A stretch of 64,000 nt of DNA from Pseudooceanicola atlanticus (GTDB taxonomy: Bacteria; Pseudomonadota; Alphaproteobacteria; Rhodobacterales; Rhodobacteraceae), in assembly GCF_000768315.1 (NCBI RefSeq), contig NZ_AQQX01000003.1, forward strand, positions 372,001 through 436,000, read 5' to 3'. Below are positions 1 to 8,019 of this stretch, one piece after another. The notes below the pieces were generated by a model. The model was given only the letters and a program-made list of their open reading frames with translations. It was not told the DNA's origin and did not search any database. Both the position numbers and the translations under genes were made by a program. Within the stretch, counting starts at the first letter, position 1; every line of letters begins with the position of its first letter.

Positions 1-1
1 G

Positions 2-817
2 GAAAACCGCGTGCTGGCCCGCACCGCGGAACTGTCGGGCGCCAACATGATGCTGCGCCGCGAAGTCACCGAGCGGCAGGAGGCCGAGGCCGCGCTGAAA
101 CAGGCCCAGGCCGACCTCGTCCAGGCCGGGAAGCTGTCGGCGCTTGGCCAGATGTCGGCGGGCCTCAGCCACGAGCTGAACCAGCCGCTGATGGCGATCC
201 GTCAGTTTGCCGAGAACGGCGCGCTGTTCCTCGACCGCGGCAAGACCGACACGGCGCGCGCCAACCTTTCGCGGATCGAGGAGCTGTCGGGCCGGATGGG
301 CCGCATCATCCGCAACCTGCGCGCCTTCGCCCGCCAGGAAAGTGAACCGGCGCGGCGGGTCGACGTGGCCCAGGTCATCGCCACCGCTCTGGAAATGACC
401 GAAGCACGGCTGGCAAAGGATGCGATCACGCTGCACTGGACGGCCCCCGACACCCCCATGCCGGCGCTGGCGGGCGAGGTGCGGCTGGTCCAGGTGCTGG
501 TCAATCTCATCACCAATGCCGCCGACGCGATGGCGGGCACCGAGCGGCGCGAACTGACGCTGTCGGTCACCGACACGCCCCGCCCCACGATCCGCGTCGC
601 CGATACCGGACCGGGCATCGCCCAGCCCGAACGCATCTTCGATCCGTTCTATTCCACCAAGGAGGTCGGCGCGAGCGAGGGGATGGGGCTGGGCCTGTCG
701 ATCTCGTATGGCATGGTGCAGAGCTTCGGCGGCGCGATCCAGGGCCGCAACCGCGAGGATGGCGGCGCGGTCTTCACCGTGGAGCTGGAACCGGTGCCGG
801 GTGAACGGGCAGCCTGA
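2..817 (+). CDS. dctB: DctB-like sensor histidine kinase, C-terminal part (5' end outside window)
   Basis: The reading frame is open from the first bases, so this is the cytoplasmic end of a longer membrane sensor kinase. A short coiled-coil linker leads into the dimerisation helix with the phospho-acceptor motif SHELNQP (His codon at 170-172). The ATPase domain follows, with N box NLITNAADAM, G1 DTGPGI, F box FDPFYSTK and G2 GMGLGLS. The HELNQP form and the linker are typical of DctB, which pairs with a sigma-54 activator (DctD) to control C4-dicarboxylate uptake. The sensing domain and partner regulator are not visible, so the ligand is inferred. Kinase identity is certain; DctB is likely. 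Confidence 0.75.
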   Translation, partial: ENRVLARTAELSGANMMLRREVTERQEAEAALKQAQADLVQAGKLSALGQMSAGLSHELNQPLMAIRQFAENGALFLDRGKTDTARANLSRIEELSGRMGRIIRNLRAFARQESEPARRVDVAQVIATALEMTEARLAKDAITLHWTAPDTPMPALAGEVRLVQVLVNLITNAADAMAGTERRELTLSVTDTPRPTIRVADTGPGIAQPERIFDPFYSTKEVGASEGMGLGLSISYGMVQSFGGAIQGRNREDGGAVFTVELEPVPGERAA

Positions 818-842
818 GCCGCCAGGGCCCCTTGATCCGGGA

Positions 843-865
843 CCTGTCCGGTTTGACGGGACAGG
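843..865 (+). terminator. Hairpin downstream of the kinase gene
   Basis: A perfect 7-bp stem, CCTGTCC (843-849) with GGACAGG (859-865) and a 9-nt loop, lies 25 nt after the kinase stop codon. There is no U tract directly after it; the conserved 3' element follows within a few bases. It probably forms part of the transcript end. Confidence 0.45.
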
Positions 866-868
866 ATG

Positions 869-899
869 CCTCCGGCGGGAGTATTTTTGGCAAGATGAA
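869..899 (+). repeat. Conserved 3' intergenic element, copy 1
   Basis: The element has a mini-hairpin CTCC-GGCG-GGAG, then TATTTTT, then GGCAAGATGAA. The same string occurs at 17005-17032, at 17850-17880 (minus) and, degenerate, at 46775-46796. Every copy lies just downstream of a gene and on that gene's strand. The hairpin plus T-rich run resembles a short intrinsic terminator, but the conserved block after the T run is not explained by that. Confidence 0.7.
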
Positions 900-949
900 A
901 AGGATCCGGCGCGGGAGCCGACGCGGTGCGCGATTTGTGGCGGCGCGGG

Positions 950-1915
950 TTACAGCAGCTTGAGGCTCGCGCTGAGATCGGGATAGGCATCGACGGCGGG
1001 CGAGATGACGATCTCCTGCAGCAGGCTCCGCAGGTCCTGTGCGACCTGGGCGGGCACGTCTTCCAGGATGCCCTCGCGCGCCATCAGAACGATGCGCCGC
1101 GTCACCGGGGCGAAGGGCAGACCGCGCAGTTCCAGATCTGGCAGCAGGCGGCGCGCGCGCATCAGCGCCAGCGGCGGCAGGATCGTCCAGCCGACCCCCT
1201 GCCCGACCATCGCCAGGATCGCGTGGTAGCTGTCCAGTTCGAAGCGATGCGCCAGGGTCAGGTTCTGCTGCGCCAGGTGGGTGGCGATCAGCCGGCCCAT
1301 ATGGTGGCGCGTCGTGTACTGGATCAGCGGATGCGCCTTGAGCTGTGCCAGCAGATCCTTGTCGGGGTCGGTCATGCCGCGCGGGGCGGCGACGACGAAG
1401 CCTTCGGACAGGATCGGGTGGATCTCGGCCCAGGGGGGGGCCGGGCCCATTTCGGCGGTGACGATCACGTCGAGCGCCTCGGCCTCCAGCTGATCGTAGA
1501 GACCGTGGGAGGCGCCGGTTTCCAGCAGGAACTGGCAGCCATCCAGCCGGTCCGCCATGCGGATCAACAATTGCGGGGTCACGTCGGCCTCGAAATCCTC
1601 GATCACGCCGAGGCGCAGGCGCCGCAGCGCCGATCCGCCCGCCACCGCCAGTTCGGCCCGGGCCTGTGCGGCCTCGTTCAGGATCGACTGGGCACGGCGG
1701 CGGAACGCCTCACCGGCGCGGGTCAGCGTGACGGGGCGCGCATTGCGCACCAGGAGCGGCACGCCAAGGGCGGTTTCCAGATTGGTCAATTGCTGGGACA
1801 CGGCCGAGGCCGAGGCGCCAAGACGCCGCGCCGCGGCGGTGATGGACCGTTCCTCCGCCGTGGCCACGAAAACCTCGATCCCCCAGAGCGTGATCCGGCC
1901 GGGGCTCGATTGCAT
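950..1915 (-). CDS. LysR-family transcriptional regulator
   Basis: This 321-residue protein has the standard LysR length. The N-terminal winged helix-turn-helix includes AARRLGASASAVSQQLTNLE (about residues 28-47) and the following GVPLLVRN wing. The C-terminal two-lobed effector domain begins near residue 97 (LRLGVIEDFEADV). The ATG lies 3 nt after the phaR stop codon, so it is probably co-transcribed from the phaR side, which is unusual for a LysR gene. No divergently transcribed target is present, and the effector is unknown. Control of a dehydrogenase or PHA gene would be guesswork. Confidence 0.85.
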   Translation of the reverse strand: MQSSPGRITLWGIEVFVATAEERSITAAARRLGASASAVSQQLTNLETALGVPLLVRNARPVTLTRAGEAFRRRAQSILNEAAQARAELAVAGGSALRRLRLGVIEDFEADVTPQLLIRMADRLDGCQFLLETGASHGLYDQLEAEALDVIVTAEMGPAPPWAEIHPILSEGFVVAAPRGMTDPDKDLLAQLKAHPLIQYTTRHHMGRLIATHLAQQNLTLAHRFELDSYHAILAMVGQGVGWTILPPLALMRARRLLPDLELRGLPFAPVTRRIVLMAREGILEDVPAQVAQDLRSLLQEIVISPAVDAYPDLSASLKLL

Positions 1916-1918
1916 GGA

Positions 1919-2479
1919 TCAGCTCATCTTGTTCAGCTTGCTCTGAAGCTCTGCCAGCTGCTTCTTGATCGTGTCGAGGTCATCGTCCTTGCCGGACTTC
2001 TCCTCGCTGCCCTCCTCCTGGCCGGGGCCGGACCAGTTCGACGCCAGGCCGCCGGACATCGCCTTGAGGAAGGCCTCCTGCTGGGCCTGCATCGCCTCGA
2101 ACCCGGGCATCTTGGCCATCGGGTTCATGGCGTTCATGTTCTCCATCATCTTCGACTGGCCGTCGCGCAGCATTTCGAAGGAGGAGGCCAGGAATTGCGG
2201 CACCACGGATTGCGCCTGGGTCGTGTAGCTGCGGACCAGATCCGTCAGCACGCCCAGCGGCAGAACGTTCTCTCCGCGGCTTTCATGTTCGGCGATGATC
2301 TGCAGCAGGTATTGCCGGGTCAGGTCGTCACCGGATTTCAGATCGACGATCTGAACCTCGCGGCCATCCCGGATGAACCCCGCGATATCCTCAAGCGTCA
2401 CGTAGTCGCTGGTCTCGGTATTGTAGAGGCGTCGCGACGCGTAACGTTTGATCAGAAGCGGTTTTTCGGTATCAGCCAC
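1919..2479 (-). CDS. phaR: Polyhydroxyalkanoate synthesis repressor PhaR
   Basis: This 186-residue protein starts LLIKRYASRRLYNTETSDYV, the conserved PHB/PHA accumulation regulator DNA-binding domain. The PHB-binding repeat region (YTTQAQSVVPQFLASSF) follows, then a Met/Gln-rich linker and a short coiled-coil end. PhaR represses phasin and PHA genes until it is titrated by nascent PHA granules. The start is GTG, chosen because GGGAGG sits about 9 nt upstream and the conserved domain begins at once. CTGC/GCAG-rich sequence upstream suggests autoregulation. Unlike many relatives, it is separated from phaP by a PPOX flavoprotein gene. Confidence 0.93.
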   Translation of the reverse strand: MADTEKPLLIKRYASRRLYNTETSDYVTLEDIAGFIRDGREVQIVDLKSGDDLTRQYLLQIIAEHESRGENVLPLGVLTDLVRSYTTQAQSVVPQFLASSFEMLRDGQSKMMENMNAMNPMAKMPGFEAMQAQQEAFLKAMSGGLASNWSGPGQEEGSEEKSGKDDDLDTIKKQLAELQSKLNKMS

Positions 2480-2494
2480 GGGTCATCCCTCCCA

Positions 2495-2510
2495 TTGCAG
2501 CACTGCAGCA
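2495..2510. promoter_or_regulatory. TGC-rich partial PhaR-like site upstream of phaR
   Basis: TTGCAGCACTGCAGCA lies 16-31 bp upstream of the phaR start codon. It contains repeated TGCAGCA words but not an exact CTGC-N3/4-GCAG palindrome. Its position over the likely ribosome-binding or promoter region fits autoregulation; assignment is weak. Confidence 0.35.
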
Positions 2511-2564
2511 CAGCTTATGGTGTCAGCGCAGAATTGCAAAGGGTTTCCAACCGATGCACGAAAA

Positions 2565-2576
2565 CTGCAGGTGCAG
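2565..2576. promoter_or_regulatory. Candidate PhaR operator (CTGC-N4-GCAG)
   Basis: CTGC AGGT GCAG is a perfect CTGC-N4-GCAG palindrome 86 bp upstream of the phaR start and just past the end of the PPOX gene. PhaR of Paracoccus denitrificans is known to bind CTGC-N3/4-GCAG, so this is a good candidate for autoregulation. Confidence 0.55.
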
Positions 2577-2584
2577 CGCAAGCG

Positions 2585-3187
2585 CTACCAGAGCCGTTCC
2601 TTCGCATAGTCCGGATAGCCCGCATCATAGCTGGCCCCGTCGAATCCCTCGTCGACCTCGCGCACGAAATCGCCCGCACTGGGCACGTTCGGCGCGTCTT
2701 CGATCCCGGCCCAGAGCCTTGAGCGCATCAGCGCCTTGGCACATTGGAAATAGATCTCTTCAACCGTGACGCGCAGAACGGTCCGCGGCTGGCGGCCTTT
2801 CTTTTCGAAAGAGGCCAGCAGGGCCGGGTCGGCGCTGACCGCCCCTGCCCCGTTGATGCGCACGACATTGGTCGATCCGGGCACCATGAACATCAGGCTC
2901 ATGCGCGGGTCCCGCACCACGTTGCGCAGGGAATCGATGCGGTTGTTGCCCATCCAGTCGGGCAGCAGCACCGTCTGCGCATCCGCGATCCGCACCACCG
3001 GGCCATCGTCGCCGCGCGGGCTGGCATCGGTGCCCTCGGGTCCGACGGTCGACAGGATCACGAAGCGCGAGGCCTCGATCCAGCGCGCATAGGCCGGGCT
3101 GATCCGGGTCAGCACCTTGTCGATCGAGCGCGGCACGGCATCGCCGTAGATCGCTTCGAGGGTGGCAATGTCGGTGATCTTGTCCAT
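2585..3187 (-). CDS. MSMEG_1061-type FMN-dependent PPOX flavoprotein
   Basis: A 200-residue pyridoxamine-5'-phosphate-oxidase-like split-barrel protein. Recognisable segments are the RFVILSTVGPEGTDASPRGD strand pair (residues 42-61), LLPDWMGNNRIDSLRNV, and DPRMSLMFMVPG, which form the FMN/F420-binding barrel. The C-terminal stretch with YFQCAKALMRSRLW is typical of the MSMEG_1061 group. The family is annotated as flavin-dependent oxidoreductase, with substrate unknown. The gene sits between phaP and phaR. A strong hairpin separates it from phaP, so it probably has its own promoter. A direct role in PHA metabolism is not shown. Confidence 0.8.
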   Translation of the reverse strand: MDKITDIATLEAIYGDAVPRSIDKVLTRISPAYARWIEASRFVILSTVGPEGTDASPRGDDGPVVRIADAQTVLLPDWMGNNRIDSLRNVVRDPRMSLMFMVPGSTNVVRINGAGAVSADPALLASFEKKGRQPRTVLRVTVEEIYFQCAKALMRSRLWAGIEDAPNVPSAGDFVREVDEGFDGASYDAGYPDYAKERLW

Positions 3188-3317
3188 CAGGTGTCTCCCC
3201 TTGGCCCAGCGGCGGGCGCGGGCCCATTGTCCGCCGGCACCGTGGTAGCGCCATTGCCGCAGGCGGGAAAGCCTGAAAGCCCGGGCTTGCGCAGGGGGAC
3301 AGCCCTCAAACGCAAAG

Positions 3318-3343
3318 CGGGCGGGTCCTTGCGGACCCGCCCG
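3318..3343 (-). terminator. phaP terminator hairpin
   Basis: CGGGCGGGTCC pairs with GGACCCGCCCG around a TTGC loop, an 11-bp GC-rich stem about 50 nt beyond the phaP stop on the minus strand. It separates phaP from the PPOX gene. Confidence 0.7.
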
Positions 3344-3393
3344 TTCCTGTCACGTCCCGGTCTAGGGAGGAGAATGGGGACGTGGCTGAAATC

Positions 3394-3837
3394 TTACTTC
3401 GCTGCGGCCTTCTTGGCGGCTGCGGTGGTGTCCTTCGTGGCTTTCTGAACGGCCGCGGAGGTTTCTTCTGCCATGTCCTTGCCGGCGGCCATCATCAGGT
3501 CGACGGTTTCGGTCTGGGCTTTCTTCGCGATCTCGGCGAAGGCGGCCATGTGCTCGGCAGCCATTTCGGCGGACGAGGTGGCGAAGTCGGACATTGCCTT
3601 GGCGTAGTCGGCCGGCTCTGCCTTGACCTTGGACAGCTCAGCCATCTTGGTCAGGGTGTCCTTGGTCCACTTGGACGACACTTCGCTGGACTTTTCGGCT
3701 GCTTCCAGCGCAACGCCGGACAGTTTTTCGTTCAGTGCAGCGGAGGTCTTGAAGCTGTCTTCAAAGGCCTTCGTGTCGACGGGGAATGCGCCCATCATGT
3801 CTTTCATCATGGTGGTGAAGTCTTGAGTGTTGGCCAT
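3394..3837 (-). CDS. phaP: Phasin PhaP
   Basis: A 147-residue helical phasin, the main coat protein of PHA granules. It has the expected small size, and is rich in Ala, Lys and Glu. An amphipathic helical segment runs from TKAFEDSFKTSAALNEKLSG through SEVSSKWTKDTLTKMAELSK. The tail ends in a Lys/Ala run (AAAKKAAAK). It lies 162 bp downstream of phaC in the same orientation. Two CTGC-N3-GCAG sites in that gap indicate its own PhaR-controlled promoter. A GC hairpin follows the gene, so it is probably transcribed on its own as an abundant short mRNA. Confidence 0.92.
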   Translation of the reverse strand: MANTQDFTTMMKDMMGAFPVDTKAFEDSFKTSAALNEKLSGVALEAAEKSSEVSSKWTKDTLTKMAELSKVKAEPADYAKAMSDFATSSAEMAAEHMAAFAEIAKKAQTETVDLMMAAGKDMAEETSAAVQKATKDTTAAAKKAAAK

Positions 3838-3915
3838 CGTTGAATTCCTCTCTCAGGCGACGGGAGCCTTCTGATTGCTCCCGTGTATTGCGTTTCCTGA
3901 GACAGAATATGAATG

Positions 3916-3926
3916 CTGCGGCGCAG
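3916..3926. promoter_or_regulatory. Candidate PhaR operator 1 upstream of phaP
   Basis: CTGC GGC GCAG matches CTGC-N3-GCAG exactly, 79 bp upstream of the phaP start. It forms a pair with the site at 3944-3954, 28 bp away. Confidence 0.7.
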
Positions 3927-3943
3927 AAAATCAAGTCTTTTTG

Positions 3944-3954
3944 CTGCACCGCAG
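3944..3954. promoter_or_regulatory. Candidate PhaR operator 2 upstream of phaP
   Basis: CTGC ACC GCAG is a second exact CTGC-N3-GCAG site in the phaC-phaP gap. Spacing of 28 bp between the sites is compatible with cooperative repressor binding across the phaP promoter. Confidence 0.7.
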
Positions 3955-3999
3955 AAAATTCAGCATTTCCGGCACGATGGCGACCGCCGCGCCTTGGCG

Positions 4000-5838
4000 T
4001 CAGGCCGGAAGGGGTGCCGCCACGTAAGTTCCGGGGGCCGGACAGAGCGCGGGGTGAGTCGAATCTCCCGGCTCCCGCGCGGGCACCATCTTGCCCGATT
4101 GCGCCTTGATCCAGTCGCCCCAACGGGGCCACCAGCTGCCTTCGTGGAATTCGGCCTGGGCCATCCATTCCTCCGGCGGCAGGGTGAAATCCTCGTTGGT
4201 GTAGTGGCCGTATTTCTTCTTCGAAGGCGGGTTCACGATCCCCGCGATATGGCCCGACTGGGACACGATGAAGGTGCGATCCTTGGACCCCATCTTCTGC
4301 ACGCCACGATAACTGGCCTTCCAGGCGGCGATGTGATCGGTCTCGCAGGTGACGGCATAGACCGGCAGGGTCACGTCCTTCACATGCAGCGTTTCGCCCA
4401 GCAGGTCGATCCCGTCGGTGACGAACTCGTTGCGCTGGCACAGCTGGCGCAGGTACTGCATCGACATCTTCGCCGGCAGGTTGGTGCCGTCGCCGTTCCA
4501 GAACAGCAGGTCGAAGGCGGGCGGGGTTTCCCCCATCATGTAGCTGCGGATCGCCGGGCGATAGATCAGGTCGTTGGAGCGCAGGAACGAGAACGTCCGC
4601 GCCATGATATGACTGCGCAGGATCCCGGTCTGGGCCACCTCGGCCTCGATCCCGTCGATGAAATCATCCTGCAGGAAGGGCGTGAAATCCCCCTGGTCGG
4701 CGAAATCGGTCAGGGCGGTAAAGAACGTGGCGGTGTTGACCGACTTGTCCTTGCGCTTCTTCATCAGCGACAGGGTCATCGCCAGCGTCGTGCCGCCGAT
4801 GCAATAGCCGATGGCGTTGACCTTCTTCTGGCCGGTGATCTCCTTGGCGGTCTCGATCGCCTTCAGGTAGCCGTCCTCGATGTAATCCTCGATCCCCGTA
4901 TCGGCGTAAGACCGGTCGGGATTGACCCAGGACACGACGAACAGGGTGATCCCCTGTTCCGTCACCCATTTGATGAAGGAGTTCTGTTCCTTCAGGTCGA
5001 GGATGTAGAACTTGTTGATCCACGGCGGAAAGATCACCAGCGGGATCGCGTGGACCTCCTCGGTGCGCGGCGCGTACTGGATCAGCTCGATCATGTGGTT
5101 GCGAAAGACCACCTGCCCCTCGCTCGCGCCGACGTTCTCGCCGACCTTGAAGGCATCGGTATCGGCCAGCCGCACCATCAGCTCGCCGTTATTGGCCTCG
5201 ATATCGGCGACCAGGTTCTCCAGCCCTTTCACCAGGCTCTCGCCCTCGGTCTCGACCGCACGTTCCAGCGCGTCGGGATTGGTGGCCAGGAAATTGGTCG
5301 GGGCCATCATGTCGACGATCTGCTGGCTGAAATACCGCAGCCGGGTCTTTTCCGTATCGTCCAGCCCCTCGGCATCTTCCACCGCGTTGCGGATCGCCTG
5401 GGCGTTCAGCATGTATTGCTGCTTGATGAAGTTGAACCAGGGATGGCTCTGCCACAGCGGGTTGGAAAACCGCGCATCGCTGGGGGTCTTGTCCTCGGGG
5501 GTTTCCAACCGGCCCTTGGCCAGGGCCTGCTGCGCCTCGAGGAAATGCTGCACGGATTTCGACCAGAACTCCGCCTGGTGTTCGAAGACGCGGGCCGGGT
5601 TATGCATCACTTCCTGCCACCAGGCCGCCGCGCCCTTGGTGAAAACCTCCGGATCGGGGGCGTTCAGCGCGGCGTTGACAGGGCTGCGTTTCTGCAACGC
5701 GGCGGTCAGCCGCTGGGTCAGGTCATCGACCTTGGCCAGGTTGGCGTTCAGCCGCTCCAGGGCGGCATGTGGGTCATCTGCCACGGTGTCCCCGTGATCC
5801 GAGCCGTTTTTGGCTCCGCCGTTATCATGAGTTGCCAT
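4000..5838 (-). CDS. phaC: Class I poly(3-hydroxyalkanoate) synthase PhaC
   Basis: A 612-residue class I synthase that polymerises (R)-3-hydroxyacyl-CoA, chiefly 3-hydroxybutyryl-CoA, on the granule surface. The N-terminal domain carries the WWQEVMHNPARVFEHQAEFW signature (about residues 73-92). The alpha/beta-hydrolase core has the modified lipase box GYCIGG with nucleophile Cys346, a catalytic Asp in the TCETDHIA segment, and the catalytic His in SQSGHIAGIVNPP. Length fits class I. It is divergent from phaZ across 128 bp containing a perfect palindromic PhaR-type site. Confidence 0.96.
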   Translation of the reverse strand: MATHDNGGAKNGSDHGDTVADDPHAALERLNANLAKVDDLTQRLTAALQKRSPVNAALNAPDPEVFTKGAAAWWQEVMHNPARVFEHQAEFWSKSVQHFLEAQQALAKGRLETPEDKTPSDARFSNPLWQSHPWFNFIKQQYMLNAQAIRNAVEDAEGLDDTEKTRLRYFSQQIVDMMAPTNFLATNPDALERAVETEGESLVKGLENLVADIEANNGELMVRLADTDAFKVGENVGASEGQVVFRNHMIELIQYAPRTEEVHAIPLVIFPPWINKFYILDLKEQNSFIKWVTEQGITLFVVSWVNPDRSYADTGIEDYIEDGYLKAIETAKEITGQKKVNAIGYCIGGTTLAMTLSLMKKRKDKSVNTATFFTALTDFADQGDFTPFLQDDFIDGIEAEVAQTGILRSHIMARTFSFLRSNDLIYRPAIRSYMMGETPPAFDLLFWNGDGTNLPAKMSMQYLRQLCQRNEFVTDGIDLLGETLHVKDVTLPVYAVTCETDHIAAWKASYRGVQKMGSKDRTFIVSQSGHIAGIVNPPSKKKYGHYTNEDFTLPPEEWMAQAEFHEGSWWPRWGDWIKAQSGKMVPAREPGDSTHPALCPAPGTYVAAPLPA

Positions 5839-5859
5839 GTTAACATTTCCCCCCTAGAT

Positions 5860-5874
5860 TGCTGCTATGCAGCA
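5860..5874. promoter_or_regulatory. Candidate PhaR operator between phaC and phaZ
   Basis: TGCTGC TAT GCAGCA is a perfect 6+3+6 palindrome containing CTGC-N3-GCAG. It lies 22 bp upstream of the phaC start and 93 bp upstream of the chosen phaZ start, so it could control synthesis and degradation together. Confidence 0.7.
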
Positions 5875-5966
5875 TCGGTATGGTGCACTTTTGTAGGCCT
5901 CCTCCTCCGGGGCGCAACGTGACACAAACGCCGAACTTGCCCGTTCAGATCCCCCGGGAGACGCAC

Positions 5967-7295
5967 ATGCGCTATATGGCAACTTACGATTTTATGGAGT
6001 CGATCCGCAACACCAACCAGTGGTTGGGCGCGACGGCTTTCTCGATGGCCTCCTACCCCGCTTTCTCTCTCGTTCCCAACCCGGCCCTGCACTGGCTGGC
6101 GGCCTGGGGCGAGGTCACGGAACGCTCCTTCCAGCGGATGGTGGCCAAGCCCGACTGGGGCATCCACTCGATCGCCTGCCAGGATGGCCGCGACCACCTG
6201 GTGTCGATCGAACCCGTCGTGACCCGGCCCTTCGGTGACCTGATCCACTTCAACGTCCAGGGCCGCGAGGAACAGGAGCGCAAGATCCTGATCGTCGCCC
6301 CGATGTCCGGCCATTACGCGACCCTCCTGCGGTCCACGGTCGTATCGCTCCTGCCCGATGCCGAGGTCTATATCACCGACTGGCACAATGCCCGCGACAT
6401 CCCGGTTTCGGACGGCAAGTTCGATATCGAGGATTACACCCTCTACCTTGTCGATTTCATGAAAGAGCTGGGCCCCGACATCAACGTGATCGCGGTCTGC
6501 CAGCCCGCGCCGCTGACGCTCGCCGCCACCGCCTATCTGGCCGAGATCGACCCAGAGGCGCAGCCCAACACGCTGACCCTGATCGGCGGCCCGATCGACC
6601 CGGACGCCACCCCGACCGAAGTGACCGATTTCGGCCATTCCGTCACCATGGGCCAACTGGAAGAAATGATGATCCAGCGCGTCGGCATGAAGTACAAGGG
6701 GATCGGCCGCCGCGTCTATCCCGGCCTGCTTCAGCTGACCTCCTTCATCTCGATGAACGGGGAAAAGCACGCCAAGGCGTTCCAGGACCAGATCTTCCGC
6801 GTCATGAACGGCGAGGCCTCTGATCACGATCACCACAACCGGTTCTACGACGAATACCTCGCCGTGATGGACATGACGGCGGAATTCTACCTCACCACCG
6901 TCGAACGCATCTTCAAGGCGGGCGAGATCGCCAAGAACGAATTCGTCGTCGCCGGCCACAAGGTCGATATCGGCAAGATCACCAATGTCGCGGTCAAGAC
7001 GGTCGAGGGCGAGAATGACGATATCTCGGCCCCCGGCCAGTGCGTCGCGGCGCTCGATCTCTGCACCGGCCTGCCGGACAAGATGAAGGCCAGCCACCTG
7101 GAACCGGGCGCGGGCCATTACGGCATCTTCGCCGGCTCCTCATGGCGCAACAACATCCGCCCGCTCGTGCTCGATTTCATCGACGCCAATGCCGGCGGCT
7201 CCAAGACGGCCCAGCCGGCCAAGACCACCAAGGCCGCCGCGAAAAGCGACGCGCCGGCCAAGTCCGGCAGCCCCAAGCTGAGCGTGGCCAAGTAA
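5967..7295 (+). CDS. phaZ: Intracellular poly(3-hydroxybutyrate) depolymerase PhaZ
   Basis: A 442-residue intracellular depolymerase that mobilises native PHB granules. The start at 5967 is chosen because GGGAG lies 6 nt upstream and the family begins MRYMATYDFMES. The lipase box is VCQPAP, with Cys178 in place of Ser, as in Ralstonia PhaZ1. The C-terminal PHB_depo_C region contains the His segment GAGHYGIFAGSSWR. The last 35 residues are a Lys/Ala/Pro-rich low-complexity tail (for example TKAAAKSDAPAK), reminiscent of the phasin tail. A UUCG-loop hairpin follows the stop. Confidence 0.93.
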   Translation: MRYMATYDFMESIRNTNQWLGATAFSMASYPAFSLVPNPALHWLAAWGEVTERSFQRMVAKPDWGIHSIACQDGRDHLVSIEPVVTRPFGDLIHFNVQGREEQERKILIVAPMSGHYATLLRSTVVSLLPDAEVYITDWHNARDIPVSDGKFDIEDYTLYLVDFMKELGPDINVIAVCQPAPLTLAATAYLAEIDPEAQPNTLTLIGGPIDPDATPTEVTDFGHSVTMGQLEEMMIQRVGMKYKGIGRRVYPGLLQLTSFISMNGEKHAKAFQDQIFRVMNGEASDHDHHNRFYDEYLAVMDMTAEFYLTTVERIFKAGEIAKNEFVVAGHKVDIGKITNVAVKTVEGENDDISAPGQCVAALDLCTGLPDKMKASHLEPGAGHYGIFAGSSWRNNIRPLVLDFIDANAGGSKTAQPAKTTKAAAKSDAPAKSGSPKLSVAK

Positions 7296-7303
7296 TCAGC
7301 CCT

Positions 7304-7321
7304 CCGGTCCTTCGGGACCGG
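7304..7321. terminator. UUCG-tetraloop hairpin between phaZ and ogt
   Basis: CCGGTCC-TTCG-GGACCGG is a 7-bp stem with an extra-stable UUCG loop, 9 nt after the phaZ stop, in the gap between two convergent genes. It lacks a long U run but probably ends or stabilises both transcripts. Confidence 0.65.
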
Positions 7322-7362
7322 GGCCAAAATCACAAGGCGCGACCGGTCCGATCTGAAGTGCC

Positions 7363-7830
7363 TCAGATCAGCAGACCCGCCGCGCCTTCGTGTTTCAGCA
7401 GCGCCACTTTCGTCTCGACCCCGCCGGGGGCGGAAAATCCGCCCAGCCCCGTGGCGCTCAGCACCCTGTGACAGGGGATGATGACGGGGATCGGGTTGCG
7501 CCCGCAGGCCTGGCCCACGGCCTGGGCCGGGCGGCCCAGCTGCTTCGCCAGGTCGCCATAGGTGCGCGTCTCGCCGAAGGGAATCGCGCACAGGCAGTCA
7601 CAGACCCTCTGCACCAGGTCGGCCTCCTCGACCCGCAGGGGCAGGTCGAAATCCTGACGCGTCCCGGCGAAATAGGCCGCAACCTGCCCCGCCGCCTCGC
7701 ACAGCAGATCGCAGGGCGCACCGCCTTGCATCTTGCGCCAGCCCGCCGCGACGATGGCCCCGCCCGACGCCCGCATGTGGAACGGGCCGAATGGCGTCTC
7801 GACAAGGTGAATGGTGGTGGATTCGGTCAT
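7363..7830 (-). CDS. ogt: Methylated-DNA--[protein]-cysteine S-methyltransferase
   Basis: A 155-residue suicide DNA-repair protein that removes alkyl groups from O6-alkylguanine. The C-terminal domain has the helix-turn-helix PFGETRTYGDLAKQLGRPAQAVG (85-107), the Asn hinge (GRNPIPVIIPCH) and the acceptor Cys120 in PCHRV. A GxGGF-like loop follows (ATGLGGFSAPGGVETK). There is no Ada N-terminal domain, so it is of Ogt/MGMT type rather than Ada. It stands alone, convergent with phaZ. Confidence 0.92.
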   Translation of the reverse strand: MTESTTIHLVETPFGPFHMRASGGAIVAAGWRKMQGGAPCDLLCEAAGQVAAYFAGTRQDFDLPLRVEEADLVQRVCDCLCAIPFGETRTYGDLAKQLGRPAQAVGQACGRNPIPVIIPCHRVLSATGLGGFSAPGGVETKVALLKHEGAAGLLI

Positions 7831-8019
7831 TGCCGCAGTCTAGCCCTGCGCGCAGTGGCTGTCTTGCCCCCGAAATTGCCCCCGAATCCGCCCTGCCCGG
7901 CGCCGTCCCACAGGTCTCGCACCAAAGAAAAGATGCATATGCACAAGTTTACGCCGCGCCCTGCGTGACATGCACGTCAACTCCTGCCACAAGAGTCGCG
8001 GACGAAAGATAATTGCGTA

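Noticed and set aside
869-899. The 3' element as the start of a small ORF (ATG in GGCAAGATGAA)
   Set aside because: The downstream frames differ between copies and end quickly, so the conservation is at DNA/RNA level.
926-2722. 598-codon + strand frame over the LysR and phaR region
   Set aside because: It is antisense to two well-supported genes and rich in His/Gln/Arg as expected of a GC-skew shadow.
3913-5922. Long open frame on the + strand opposite phaC (669 codons)
   Set aside because: It is the antisense of phaC; the composition (His/Arg/Gln/Gly-rich, no motifs) is typical of high-GC shadow frames, and no ribosome-binding site or family fits.
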